Shown piece by piece: positions 1 through 11,399 of a stretch of 64,000 bases of DNA (positions are counted from its first letter, which is position 1; every line of letters starts with the position of its first letter). The notes under the pieces were generated by a model, which saw nothing but the letters and a program-made list of their open reading frames with translations, did not search any database and was not told the origin of the DNA. Location of the stretch: positions 248,001 to 312,000 of the forward strand of contig RDEW01000053.1 of the NCBI GenBank assembly GCA_011109175.1. The letters run 5' to 3'. Origin of the DNA: Dicyema japonicum. Taxonomy: Eukaryota; Dicyemida; Rhombozoa; Dicyemidae. The position numbers and the translations under genes were made by a program.

Positions 1-1475
1 GAAAAAAACTTCATGTCCAATCTAAACAAGCAGAACTCCCTTACAAAAATGTGGAAAACACTTAGAAGCTTTATTAACGCTGACAACCCACACGATGAAA
101 TTCTTCCTAAACAAACTTATGAAGTACTACTCCTCCACGAGTTTCAACCCACACAAGAAATTCGAAGGTCCATCCATCCTAGCCCTCAATCCTAAAAGAG
201 TCACCTCCCCGATTTCTTCTCTGTGGAGAACGTATAGAATATGGTCAAGGGTCAAAAACCGATTTATTCCTGTGGTCCGGACGGAATCCCTGCAATAGTT
301 CTGAAAATCATAGGCCCTTATGCTATCATGGCCCTCACAAAAATTTCAACTTTTCAATCAACGAAAATTGAATTTCTTCCATTTGGAAGCTATCAAACAT
401 ACAATCAATTCTGAAACCCGGGCGACCAAAGGGATCATTAGCCTCATGCAGACAAATATCTCTCCAATGTGTTACATCAAAACTTTAGGAAAAGCTGATT
501 CTTGAACTAATCAAACCATACCTTTGATGCACCTTTTCAACACGGATTCAGAAAAGGCACTCTACAGAAACGCATCTTACATGCCTTACAAATTTCATCA
601 AGGATGGCTAAAACGCAAACCTCATCAGAAGTCATTGCTCCATCGATATAGAAAAAGCTTTCTACACTGTCCCAAGAAAACTTTTGATAAGGAAGATCTT
701 TACGTCAAAAATCCCAAACAACCTGAAAATCTGGATTGCTAATTTCCTAAATGGAAGAAGAGGAAGAGTAACTGCTGGAAAAACTAGATCAGTGACCAAG
801 TTCCTTCCAAATGGGGTCCCTCAAGGATCTCCAATGTCAATACACCTATTCAACCTATTCCTAAATGATATGCCCTCCCTTATTAGTGACGATACTCTGG
901 TTCTGACATATGCGAATGATATAATCGTCGCAGTCAAAGACCAGTGCGTTAATACTGCTGTATACCGGCTACAAGCTTCATTGGAGGATCTGAACTGTTG
1001 GCTCGTTAAGAACATTCTACATACAAGTCCCGAAAAGTCTTAACGACAATTTTCACAACAAACAGAAAAGTGACAAAATCAGCTCCATATGTAACCATAA
1101 ATAGAAAATAAATCCGTACGACTAACTCGGTCAAGATACTGTGCGTAACATACGAGCCACTCTTGACCTTTAGCAAACACATCGACGACGTCATCTCCTC
1201 GGCACAACGAAAGCTAAATTTTGTTAAAACACTCCTTGGACAATATAAGGGTGTTTCAAATCAAATTTGGACTCGCTCTACGTGCAGCATATTCAACCGT
1301 CTCTAACTACGGGTGTGCTGCATGGGGAACCAATCTATCAAACGCGAATATGGAAAAATCAATACATTCCAAAAATGGCCAGTAAGGCTCTGCAAAGGTT
1401 TTCCCAGACACCTCTAAACCCTACACCATTTGAGGAATTAGTGAGAAAAACCGGAGCCTTATTACCCCCAAAAAA
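1..1475 (+). mobile_element. Decayed LINE (Jockey/CR1-like), reverse transcriptase part
   Basis: Remnants of a non-LTR reverse transcriptase are spread over all three plus frames. Near 275-310 the first RT block reads GPDGIPAIVLKI. Near 815-870 is VPQGSPMSIHLFNLFLNDM. At 909-923 the catalytic box reads YANDI, so one of the two essential aspartates is lost. Near 1132-1240 the thumb reads ILCVTYEPLLTFSKHIDDV. Frames shift repeatedly and stops interrupt the reading, so the copy is dead. It begins at the window edge, so its 5' extent is unknown. Family placement rests on motif style only. Confidence 0.8.
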
Positions 1476-2455
1476 GTTAGAAACCTCCGCCCAATCCGGA
1501 AATGCATTGGAACCTGTGCGAAAATCGATTAAATGCATGTTCCGGAAAGTCAGCAGTCACTCTATTCACTAAAAATAGAAGGATGGGAACGCAAACAATT
1601 GATTTCACGTTAAATGGAGTACCTATACCACAAAAGAAATCGCAGAAGTTACTGGGAGTAACTTTTGATACTTTCCTCTGTTTCTCAGCCCATGTGGAAT
1701 CCATCATATCAACATGTGCAAAGAAGATCAATTTTGTAAAACCCTTCCTTTGGAACTGTGGAGGAATTTATCCGCCAGTTGTCGGGACCCTCTACAAGCA
1801 GTATATCGATCCAACAATAGGCTATGCATGTGCTGCGTGGGGATCTAACCTGGCGGCAACGAACCTAATAAAAATTCAAGAGATCCAGTCATGAGCAGTA
1901 AATTTATTTGAACGATATACAGATAACGAAATTGCCCCGAGAACATTAGAGTCAATCATAGAGTCAACTGAAGGAAATTTCATAAGAGGAGGGAAAAAAG
2001 ACCTCCGTCCGTATAGAAAATGTGTGGGGTCGCAGTCGGATCATCGAGAATAGATGGCCCGATTATTGAAAGATTCCAGAATCACCTGAACATTAGTCAG
2101 TAGTTAAGACGGTGTTTCTTTGGCTTAAATAATAATGACATCTCCATGGCGGCCTCGTTTCTGATGAGGCGACGTTGAAGAATGGCCAGGGCTTCCTACG
2201 TTTTTGCAAGGAACTGGGAAACTTATTAAAGGAAAAGGTGGCCCATGCAGAGGAATTTTGGTCGGTTATAAAAAAATGTACGCCGATTGAATTCCTATGC
2301 AGAAAAAAGAAAAGGCGCTTCCGGAATGCGGTTGGGTCATCAGAAGACCAGGCGAAAAAAGAGTTCGGATGTTGTTGGAGGCTGGGATCACCTAATTAGT
2401 TAGTTGAGACTTATCTTTCTTGGTGGTCTTGGAGTTAAATAAATAAATAAAAATA
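1476..2455 (+). mobile_element. Second LINE copy, thumb region and 3' end
   Basis: A second RT thumb segment (LLGVTFDTFLCFSAHVESI, near 1645-1700) follows the first one at 1132-1240, so two related copies lie in tandem. After the frame ends at 1894, non-coding 3' sequence continues to a tail near 2420-2455 that runs from a TTCTTGGTGGTCTTGG-like segment into GTTAAATAAATAAATAAA. The same kind of ending recurs in other LINE copies of the window. The boundary between the two copies near 1475 is approximate. Confidence 0.65.
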
Positions 2456-2513
2456 AATAAATTAATAAAAAACTAAGAGACCAGGAACAAATATCGAAGT
2501 AACATTAGTTGTC

Positions 2514-3275
2514 ATGACATCAAATAATCAAACAACAGACGCTGTGAGGGTAAGAGTTTCGAGCGAAGAAGGGAAACGATTATATGACTACGCAAACAAA
2601 TTAACGACAGATAATCTCCTAAAAATGGACGATAATGAGAAAAGGGGAGACATTCACCGTACAAAAATGATGATCACTCCTATCAGTGGTGAGGAAATCG
2701 TCAAGATCCCTCGAGTTAAGCAAGAAGCCTCCAGAAACGCCGAACTCGACAAAGGAAACAGAATGAAGGGCATTCTCGACATCAAAGCGAACATCAAAGA
2801 TACGCCGACATCTCAGAAAACACGGAAATTAAGCAATATATTCCCAGATTCTACTCCAGAAGAGTCCAGAACCCCAAGTAAACGACGAAACAGCGATCTA
2901 ATGAAGGAATGTATGGACCAAAGTGTTGTCCGCCCAGATCTGGGTCCGAGATTGAGGGTAAACTACGGGGGAGTCAAAAACATGGAAAACGACAGGGGAC
3001 AGAGTATGCAAAATATATTTCACAATTACGGGGCAAACTACGAGTCAATCCAACCAGCCAAGGAAGTACGGAGGGACACAAAATTCGGCGTGAGGGACAT
3101 TCTAGAAAATCAGGATAGTCGACCTCCCCCGGTCGTTTACAGAGAAAAGTCGGCAGTGATGCGCAAAAACCACGGAGAGGCTATGAGACAGTTTTTCCAC
3201 AATGCAGGAAGAAAGCAATATATAAATATCCCCGGAATCAGGTCCACCGCTAGGACCAAACAGAAATTTGCCTGA
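2514..3275 (+). CDS. Uninterrupted 253-residue basic protein, unknown function
   Basis: The longest intact cellular-looking reading frame without introns runs from an ATG to TGA. The protein is rich in Lys, Arg, Asn and Asp, has no membrane segment and looks largely disordered. The C-terminal half carries two related segments, GQSMQNIFHNYG (near residue 163) and GEAMRQFFHNAG (near residue 223), each preceded by charged sequence. Shorter look-alikes are MKGILDI, LSNIFPD and VRDILEN. These suggest a repeated short linear motif of the form hydrophobic-x-x-(I/F)-F/L-x-N. I do not recognise the family. It lies between a LINE tail and a 28S fragment, so a transposon-borne ORF cannot be excluded, but no nucleic-acid-binding or polymerase motif is visible. 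Confidence 0.6.
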   Translation: MTSNNQTTDAVRVRVSSEEGKRLYDYANKLTTDNLLKMDDNEKRGDIHRTKMMITPISGEEIVKIPRVKQEASRNAELDKGNRMKGILDIKANIKDTPTSQKTRKLSNIFPDSTPEESRTPSKRRNSDLMKECMDQSVVRPDLGPRLRVNYGGVKNMENDRGQSMQNIFHNYGANYESIQPAKEVRRDTKFGVRDILENQDSRPPPVVYREKSAVMRKNHGEAMRQFFHNAGRKQYINIPGIRSTARTKQKFA

Positions 3276-3384
3276 CATTACGCTGTATAATATAACTGAC
3301 TCTATTTTTCGTAAGGGAGGACCCACGTGTCATCTGTTGGGTACCTTTTCTGTATTTTTTATGTAAATTAAGTAATGCCGTACT

Positions 3385-3870
3385 ATCCCATCCGGGAAGG
3401 CCTATAGGAGTCGTTCGGATCCGAAAACAGTGTCATTTTCGGAGTTTGGCTGGGGCGGTACATCTGCTAAACGATAACGCAGATATCCAAAGGTGAGCTC
3501 AGGCGGAACAGAAATCTGCCATCTGTAAAAGCTCGCCTTATTTGCATGTTCAGTACGTGTGCAAAACGCGAAAGCGTGGCCTATCGAACCTTATGCTTTT
3601 AAAACTTTAAGCTAAAGGTGACATAAAAGTTACCACAGGGATAATTGGCTTGTGGCGTCCAAGTGTACATAGCGACGGCGCTTTTTGATCTCTAGATGTT
3701 GGTTTTTCCTATCATTGCGACGCATATACCGCAAAGTGTAGGATTGTTCACCCACAACAGGGAACGTGAGCTGAGTTTAGACCATCGTGAGATAGGTGAG
3801 TTTTAGCTTACTGATTCAGTGTCGTTGCAACAGTAATTTTGCAAATTACGTGATGGTGGAAAATCACTCT
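3385..3870 (+). rRNA. 28S rRNA fragment (3' region around domain V), degenerate
   Basis: Very conserved large-subunit rRNA strings are readable in order: a GGGGCGGTACATCTG block near 3450, GATAACGCAGAT near 3471, GGTGAGCTCAGG near 3491, GTTACCACAGGGATAA near 3630, and GCGCTTTTTGATC near 3680 followed by TGTTCACCCAC and GGGAACGTGAGCTG near 3745-3775. Spacing matches the peptidyl-transferase and sarcin-ricin neighbourhood, but many invariant bases differ. The copy starts and stops abruptly, so it is a displaced fragment or pseudogene, not an active rDNA unit. It differs in sequence from the other 28S fragment at 44481. Confidence 0.85.
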
Positions 3871-4620
3871 CTTAAGTAAGTAAATTGGGAAAAATCACTT
3901 TCAGTTGAATAGAAGGGTTCATGCGGTCTTGTTCTTTAGGTGCTCATGGTGGTGCTGTCCTGGTAGATAAAGGGTTCACGTGGTGGTTAAAATAAAACTA
4001 CTTTATCGAGATCTTCAAGTCATGTCACAAGAACACGATTCCCTCATATCGCATAAAAGCCGATAAAACGTCTGCTCAATCTCCCAAAAGTTTTCTAACA
4101 CGTGCTCGCCATGTGAGATGGTTTACGCTTGCAATATTCGTCATTTCCACTATTTACACGTTGATCGACGATGAAAGACATATACCTACCAAGGAAGTTT
4201 CTTACATGTTTTTTGTTGGGAGTTCTCTTCCTAAGTGGCATTGCCTCCATCTCCAATGTACATAAGCTAGATTTTTAATGTCCTCGTAAAGATTAGCCAC
4301 GTGTTAGGTCAGAAAACTGGTGGCTGAAAGATTACTAATATTACGATTAATAATTCCACTTTCCCCTATGGCGACGGTTCCTGTCTAAGTTCCCCCATTT
4401 ATGCTTGAATGGATTGGAACCCAGCCATTAGTTCATCCAGTGGCTCCTTATTCCAATGTTCCCTCCATGGTTCATTAAGATTTTTATCAAGTCTTCTTCT
4501 CTTCCAGACATAGCATAGCTCCCTCCTTGCATTGAATAAAAATGGGAAGTTGACTTAACTAGCTTTTTAGGTTTAACAGATATCGGGCGTATAACCGGAT
4601 GCTTGTAGTTGCAATTATCA
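3871..4620. other. No gene seen; unassigned repeat-like DNA
   Basis: No reading frame with recognisable motifs, and no splice-linked exons, could be read on either strand. The stretch lies between the 28S fragment and the 3' end of a minus-strand LINE. Short segments resemble LINE 3' non-coding sequence but nothing firm can be assigned. Confidence 0.5.
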
Positions 4621-4624
4621 TGGT

Positions 4625-6735
4625 AAAAAATTATATTATTTTTTTATTTAACCCAAGACCACGGTAAAACCAAACTAATTATCACGTGATCCCGATGCAT
4701 TCTAACAGAGACCTCATCTTTGCCCGGTATTCTTCCTTTGTGCCCGCGCATGAAAGTACAGGACGGTTGCCTGAATTTTCAGGGCCACCTTCCCGTGATC
4801 TGGAGTCTAGTCTCATAAGGGCCTCCAGAGGCGTAGGTCCGGTTCGGTGATCTTCACAAATCCAACGTTACTCTGTAAACCCTCTTTTGCATTTCCTCAA
4901 TTTTCCTCATATTTGTCCAAGATAAGGACGGTCCCCACGAGGCGCATGCATATGAGAAACATGGCTCGATGTACTGTTTGTACACGTTCACAAGACTGGG
5001 TGAGTACCACTCTTCCATATTCCCGATATTTTTTCAATACGTTCGGTTTTTTCTCGCAATTCAATAGAATGTTTTCTACGTGTGGTGTCAAACAGAGATG
5101 CATATCAATTGTCACACTCAAGATCCTTTGACATCTGTGGAAAGGGATGTCGACCTTGTTTAACTTCAAGGTGACTGTCTTCCTTCCAATCTTTTGTCAG
5201 AGGTAAATAGTGACGTAGACGACTTCTCTGCATTCACCACGAGCCGCTTTTCCATTATCCAAGCATTAAGTCTGTCCAGGTTAATTTGTATTCTTTCTGT
5301 GGTCTTCTGGATGTCCTGATCTCGCGAAGTCAACACAATGTCATCCCCATAGGAAAGTAGAACATCATTATTAGATTCAAGAGTCGGGAGATCAGCCAGA
5401 AATAGGTTAAACAGAGCAGGGGATAAATGAGATCCTTGAGGGACTCCGTTGGGGAGGAGTCGTGAGATTGATTTCAGACCTCCGAGAAAAACACGTCCCT
5501 TCGTCCACTTAGGAAGTTAGTAATCCAAAGCTTTAGCTTCCCTGGGATTTCCGAGTGAAATATTTTTTTCGATAGAATTTTCCTAGAGACTGAGTCAAAA
5601 GCTTAATGTATGTCAATCGTGCAGAGCACGGTTTTAAAGTGTCTCGGCTTGGTTGTGAATTCGACTCGAATGAAGTCGGTCAATGTTTGCAAGTATGTAG
5701 ACGTGAATTTCTCATTTTTGAATCCATGTTGAAAAGACTTTTCTGGTAAAAATTCTTTTATTCTCCCGAGCACAAGCTTCTCCAGAATTTTTGACAATTA
5801 ACATAGCAGTGACACCGGTCTAAAAGACGTTGGGTCATATCTCTAGGTCTTACTAGTTTCAGAACTGGCCGTATTAGAGCCTGTTTCCATGACAACGGTA
5901 TCACATTCTGATTAATTGAATAGTTGAAAATCGACGTTAGGAAAGTGACTCCTCCGTCTCCAAGGTTTTTTAATAAGATAACCGGAATGTTGTCTGGTCC
6001 GTGGGAGTATGTCGTTTTTACGGAATGTATTGTATCCCTCACCTCTCTCTCAGAAAAGATGAGTGGTTCTGATATTCTCTTTAGTTTCCTGCGTGATGGT
6101 AGTGTATCAGACTTCATGTGCTCCTTGTGTGAAATTTTAGCATAGAATTCAACCTCTGGGCCTTGAGTTCTTTGGCCTTTATTTCATTATTCAATGTTCT
6201 GATCCGGAGTTTCATATCCAAGCTTATCCGGTTAGACTTTTTAAGCTGATTTCTTTCATTAATCAAGGTCGTCTTCCTTCGTCCACTTGACGAATTTAAG
6301 TACTGTTTGTGTAAAACCCTTGATCTTGCTTCCAAGATTATGTGGGTAAAGTATCTGATGGCAATCTTCAGAGAACTTAAGCTATCCAAGTAACAATTCT
6401 TCATTTTTTCATCTGAGATTTCGCGATACAATTTCCAGTTAGCATCTTTGTAATTGTAGCTGCTAGAAATTTTCCTCACGTTAGCCTCTCTTTTGATCTT
6501 CACTACAATTTGATTATGGTCGCTTCTTGTTTCGTAGAGGACTGACCAATCAATTTTTTATGAAAGCGACGATGAGCAGAGTGTTACGTCCGGTGAGGTA
6601 TGTTTATCTGTCTCTCTCAGTGGTGTCCTTGTATTTCTCGATGGATTATTCAATATCGTTAGGGAGTCCGTTTGAGATGATAATAGTTTACCTCTCATGT
6701 CAGCTAATTGAGTTGACAGCCATAAGGGATGCTTA
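4625..6735 (-). mobile_element. LINE (Jockey/CR1-like): endonuclease end, linker and RT
   Basis: Read on the minus strand from 6735 downward. The endonuclease C-terminus comes first: SPDVTLCSS-like residues near 6590, then LYETRSDHNQIVV with the SDH motif near 6520. A Lys-rich linker follows at 6503-6114. The RT starts with TTYSHGPDNIPVILLKNLG near 6020; VLCTIDIH near 5625 is the palm aspartate block. The catalytic box near 5342 reads YGDDIV, with both aspartates kept. The thumb reads ILSVTIDMHLCLTPHVENI near 5100. The 3' end near 4625-4700 shows the reverse complement of the family tail (TTTTATTTAACCC). The frame is broken several times and the element is truncated at its 5' end. Confidence 0.85.
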
Positions 6736-6875
6736 GCATTTAAATTTTAAAATTAAAAATGAATATTTGTCAGAAATAATTTGATAATTTATTTAATTAA
6801 GTAATTTAATTTATAAAATATTCAATCATTAAAATTATAAAAATAAATAAAAATAATAAATAATAAGCGGGTTAA

Positions 6876-7981
6876 ATGATAAGCCAGGCATTGTTGAACA
6901 AGGAATCAAAATTACTCACAGAAGTCCTACAAAGCAGGTGCAATTCGATTAGTAAAGGGTTTGAGTGACTGATTATTGCAGAAATAAACCCGAAATGGTC
7001 AATGTTACTGCTCATGGTTTCTGTGGAGCTTATTATAGACTTTTTTGGCATAACATATGCAATCACTAACCCTAACGAAGACAGATACAAAATTAGGGTT
7101 GACCAGTGATGACTCTGATCTTTAGATTGCCATGAAGTTCCCGCTGTTGGAAACATTTGGAGATTCTATCAATCAAGTATTCCCTATCTGAGTAACTTAG
7201 TACCTGAAAAACTACTTCGGGGACATTTTATCCTTCGAGGATGGTTTGGGGGTACCTTAACGGATCATAGGATTCTGTGCTGTGCTCACATACACTCTTA
7301 TCTCCCCCTTGCCCGAAAAATACGCCGAGGAGATCAAAAAGGCCCAATTTCTCAAGAGAACGTGCATTTACGGGATCGTCAACGAATATTTCAAAGCGTA
7401 TAAAAATAAATCCCCCAAACCAGACCTGGTCTTGAATACTGGAAGGAACGACAAATTGTAGTCACGTGACTTATTCGAGGTATTTACTAACGAACAACGG
7501 ACTGGTCTTCATTTACAGCTTGGTGAACCACGACCCGGCTCAGTTTCTGTTTGTCAAAAACTTTGCTCAGGTTCCCTGCTTTAAAGATGAGGGAATTTAA
7601 AAATATTCAAAAATACAACACGATGGGCCCGATCACGGTATACTCCGAGTCCAATCCCCCACCTGAACTGGAACAGTACAAGTTGAAGCCAAATGATAGC
7701 ACGTGCTACATTACTTTTTGTAAGCGAGTGGGCAAAACGTAGTCTTCGACAACCGCTTCACCAACGACAAGGGTGCGAACACTGTGGCTGACTTGATCAC
7801 GCTGCTACCAATGCAGATTTACTACAGCATTGCTAACTATAATGTATGGTGGACGTTTTATGGCTAGACCTTCTTTATTTCGAGGCTGAGGGAACAAAGC
7901 GTCACATTCATCAAGTACATCAACAGGAGTAGGTACGACGCGGACACTCAAAAGAGTATCAAGTTGTTATGTTCTTTCTAA
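6876..7981 (+). CDS. ARPC2: ARPC2, Arp2/3 complex subunit 2 (p34-Arc)
   Basis: Splicing nine short GT-AG introns gives one open frame of 289 residues, close to the usual 300. Introns: 6938-6981 (44 nt), 7017-7038 (22), 7098-7125 (28), 7177-7200 (24), 7244-7270 (27), 7458-7479 (22), 7549-7570 (22), 7720-7742 (23), 7844-7867 (24). All exon joins keep frame and 870 coding bases remain. Family landmarks appear in order: NKPEMVNVTAHDFFGITYAI and TNPNEDRYKI, FLKRTCIYGIVNEYF, the PPPELE motif, then CYITFFFDNRFTN, and a C-terminal helix TFIKYINRSRYDADTQK. ARPC2 is a core scaffold subunit of the cytoplasmic actin nucleator Arp2/3. The start is the first in-frame ATG. The TAA at 7979-7981 ends the frame where the family normally ends. 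The first intron is the least certain. Confidence 0.9.
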
Positions 7982-8467
7982 CTTTCAGAGGGCGGACCAG
8001 TTGATGGGGGACACTTGCCTATCTACTAATAATAGGATATTTGTTAACCATTCGGTTATTTTGAATTTGATCTTGCAAGTTGGTCGAATGTGGTCTTTAG
8101 TGTTGGGGATATGTGAATGGGGGAATCCTTGATCAAGTAGACTAGGCTGTTTAAGTATTCGTTGGAAGACATTGGCAAACAAACTCAACCTCCCTCACCT
8201 TACCAAGCAATTGCCTGTACTTTACCCACGTGGCAGAGAAAGGGTTGACTTTATACTCCATCAACTGGATAAGTACATTTACCAACTACGGGACATTTCA
8301 TTCGTACTTCGATTCTGTTAGATCACGTGTTTACTGGGTATATGCAAGTGCTGGGGGTAATCGAATGCTAAATCCTGTAATATTATCCAAGATTGTGACT
8401 TTGGGTTAAATATCGATAAAATTTGAATATTTTTGAAAAAGCGATTTTTCAACGAAAGCAATGAATT
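7982..8467. other. Gap between convergent ARPC2 and transporter genes
   Basis: This 0.5-kb interval separates the 3' ends of ARPC2 and the transporter. An intron at 7966-7990 (25 nt, GT-AG) would bypass the ARPC2 stop and continue in frame, and further candidate introns at 8079-8100, 8137-8155 and 8217-8242 would keep a frame open to a TAA at 8407. Because ARPC2 proteins end at the first stop, I treat this as untranslated or as a possible alternative tail. Confidence 0.4.
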
Positions 8468-10556
8468 TTATAGACTAAAAGACGCAAGTTCTGGCTTATT
8501 TTTCGGTGTTAAGGGCCTTATATGCCTGATTGCCTGCATGGAAGCTGCTATGAAGACAATCCCCGAGGCAATGTAGAAGGTATTGACGACTCCAACGGAC
8601 TCATCCGATACTAACTTTCCTGCAATAAACGTGAGTGATCAACCAAATCCAATGATACCGACAATATATCCGACTCCTTTTACAAGCATGTGTATCGACA
8701 GAGAAGCCGTGAGCTTCTGGATTCCCAAAGTATTACAGAATATCAAAGGAGGCGTGTAGAACACATTGCCTTGAATGTTAAACCCAACCCACCATAACTG
8801 AGGCCATAACAAATGGAATTGATGGCCATTCCCGTCAAAGATGTCCTCAAAATGGGCATTAGGAGCATGCATATGAACATGAGGTAAAATCCACAGTCGT
8901 TGTACTTGAAGACGTCGACTCCACCCTTTTCGATGATGAATCCGCTAGAGAACCGAGATATCATCCCTCCCACCCCTAAAATGACCTGAATCACCACCTA
9001 GTAGGGAGATCAAAATATCCCCGTGTTTACAGGAGTCCTCTGTTAGTTGAATCATGAACAAGTAGGGGATCAGGACCACGCAAAACATCATGAAGGAGGC
9101 AATGTAGTATATTACGATGAAGGTGGACTTGAAAATAGCCTTGTTGAACAAAATTCTTTTCATTCCTCCACCATGAACGACCTCTTCAATTGTGGGGATG
9201 TTTACGAGACTCTTGAGGTCATTTTCGTCGCAAATGAAACCCTTCTCTGCAAGACTGTGACGACTGCTTGTGTGCAGCAATTCTAGCTTATTGAAGGGAT
9301 TTGTGTAGATTTTGCTGATCCACTTCATTATCAGTCTCTTAGCCTTCGCATTCACGCATTCCGAACGCTTCCTGGACTCATATTTTTTACGAAATATGTC
9401 CCCCTCGCTCACACTGAAGCGGAACTGGCTTTTCTTGCCGATTTTATATTCCACCAGCTGGATGAGTCGATTTACCATGTCCGGGACATTTCGACTCTCT
9501 CTTCGTATCTCCATGATGTTGGAACACGTGCTTCCTAGGTATGTTCGTGTGCTGGTAGTAAAGCACGACAGATTCCCTTCGGAGATTTCGGGGGTTTCTA
9601 CTTTATTTTTGCAGGTTATCAAGGCGTCCATCAGATTTTCGTCGTTAGTCGGCTTCTTGGATGATTTCTGGGTTTGGAGATACCCTGAAGGAATGTCCCC
9701 CAGTGAGAAATGCCGGATTCTAAGTTATCGGATCAGAAATACGGATGTTGGTGGTCACAAAGGTTTCGGTTTACGTTGAAATTGATAGCATTCCCTTCTG
9801 TTGATAACCCATCATCCCCGCCTTCGCACTGAGTGACCATTTTCGGGGGACTGATCGGTCTCATTGTTAGTGATAGTGGGATGGATAAAGCCACGAACCC
9901 TGAGATCATGATCAAACTCCCATGCCAGCCATATTGGCGTAGACAAGTCGAAATTATCACTGGAAATATGCTGGATCCAAAACTGGAACCCAAGCAGGCC
10001 AAGCTCAGAGCCACGGGTCTCCTCTTATCAAAATAGAAGCCCACCATGACCTGGGCACTAAATGAAAGCGTGCATAAAGCGCCCCCTATGGTTTACTAGT
10101 ACAGCCTAACCAGCCAAGAAGCCCATAGTGAGAAGCAAGACCCCAAAGGAGGGGGCATAATATGAGCACAGGAAACTCCCAGAAGCCAGGATAGAAGAAG
10201 CAATACAAATCGGTCTCACTCCAAATCGGTCGAAGAGAAACCCGACGATTGGTCCTAGGTGATGAGTATGATCTCTTACCAAAGGCATAGGTGATGGAGT
10301 ATAGTATGGAGATGACTAGGGAGGCCATAAAGAGGGAAACGTTGAATGTCTCCTGAATGCTTGGAATGACGACTCCAGTGGACCCAAGGATTCCGTCCAC
10401 AATGGTGTTGAATATAAATGAGGCAAAAACAACGACCCACCCCCACCCACCGTCTGGGGGGACAGGGAGAGATATTATTTTGGTTAGGATATCTCTTTCA
10501 AGGTTTAATTCTTCAGGGAACTGAAGTTGGTCGATTCCGTCAAAGCCGTTGCTCAT
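8468..10556 (-). CDS. Monocarboxylate transporter-like protein (SLC16, MFS)
   Basis: Seven exons on the minus strand are joined by six introns: 10255-10279 (25 nt), 10086-10110 (25), 9720-9742 (23), 8976-8997 (22), 8770-8792 (23), 8620-8643 (24). The 1947 coding bases give 648 residues, stop TAA at 8468-8470. The SLC16 signature PPDGGWGWVVVFASFIFN lies in the first membrane segment, and DRFGVRP marks the TM2-3 loop. TM7-8 reads ILISLLGVGGMISRFSSGFI, where the splice joins LLG to VGG exactly as the family needs. About 190 hydrophilic residues separate TM6 from TM7, longer than usual. Family members are plasma-membrane carriers for lactate, pyruvate and other small acids; the substrate here cannot be told. 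The ATG at 10556 starts MSNGFDG just before the signature; an upstream ATG at 10724 is also in frame. Confidence 0.9.
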
Positions 10557-11395
10557 GTCCGCACAAAAACGCCACCACAGTTTTTCTAATAGACTAAACC
10601 GCAACCACACGCTGCACATGCCCAAACACAAGTTATTTTGGATTAATCTCCCCCGCCATGTTCGATCGATATGGCGAAACATTTCGCTTTGTGATGACAA
10701 CCGATCACTGCTGACAACCCCCAAGTTTTTTGTTTTCTAAATTATCGAAACCTCACAATTCTAGATAAAACAGTCATTGTCATACATTTTGAAATAACCC
10801 CGGATATACCAGAAATGTGTTTCACCTAGATCTCCCGTCGGAGTGGGACGTACCTTTTCCAACCATAACGTCCCTTCCAGGTATTTTCCACCACGGGAAC
10901 TTCTCTACAGGAGTAGGGACGGGAGGGTTCCTTTTCGGACGTCGGCCAGTCATTGGGTGTCTCCTGAGTTAGATGAATCTAATAAAGGGACATCCTTCCA
11001 CCAATAGGTGGGGGAGTGGAAATACAGGTGGAATAATTTAGCGTGAATCTCATAAAAGCTTGAAAACACCACAGGTACCCCGAGTTTAAGTTTTCTATGG
11101 AATTAACGGAATCTGATCAGGGAAACAGCAAATATCAATGTGGAGATAAGCAGAATCTGAAAGACGACCCTTAAGTGTAAGTCGAGAAATCGCTGACTAT
11201 GATTATCATGACTTCCTTCCAAGTAGTGAATACCCTCCAAGTGTAAAGAGGCTCAATGAAAATGAGGTCACATGACTGAAGAAATGGAGTCACCAAAACC
11301 GTTCCATTATAATAAAGCCGCATTTAACAATATTCTTGGTGGTAAACACACTTGTGATTGATTATTTGTAGTTATTAGATTTAGTGGGATTTTAA
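10557..11395. other. Upstream of transporter; one open stretch, no firm gene
   Basis: The 5' flank of the transporter. On the plus strand a 64-codon frame without ATG runs 10813-11007 (KCVSPRSPVGVGRTF...) and is unusually free of stops and GC-rich for this window, so it could be an exon. I could not join it to neighbours by short introns and I recognise no motif. The remainder holds nothing I can assign. Confidence 0.35.
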
Positions 11396-11399
11396 CTTG

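Noticed and set aside
6872-7156. 94-codon minus frame upstream of ARPC2
   Set aside because: Antisense to the first four ARPC2 exons and introns.
6876-7981. piggyBac transposase reading of the DN-x-F-T segment near 7745
   Set aside because: After splicing, the whole frame matches ARPC2 from the N-terminus to the C-terminal helix; the DN-x-F-T resemblance is coincidental.
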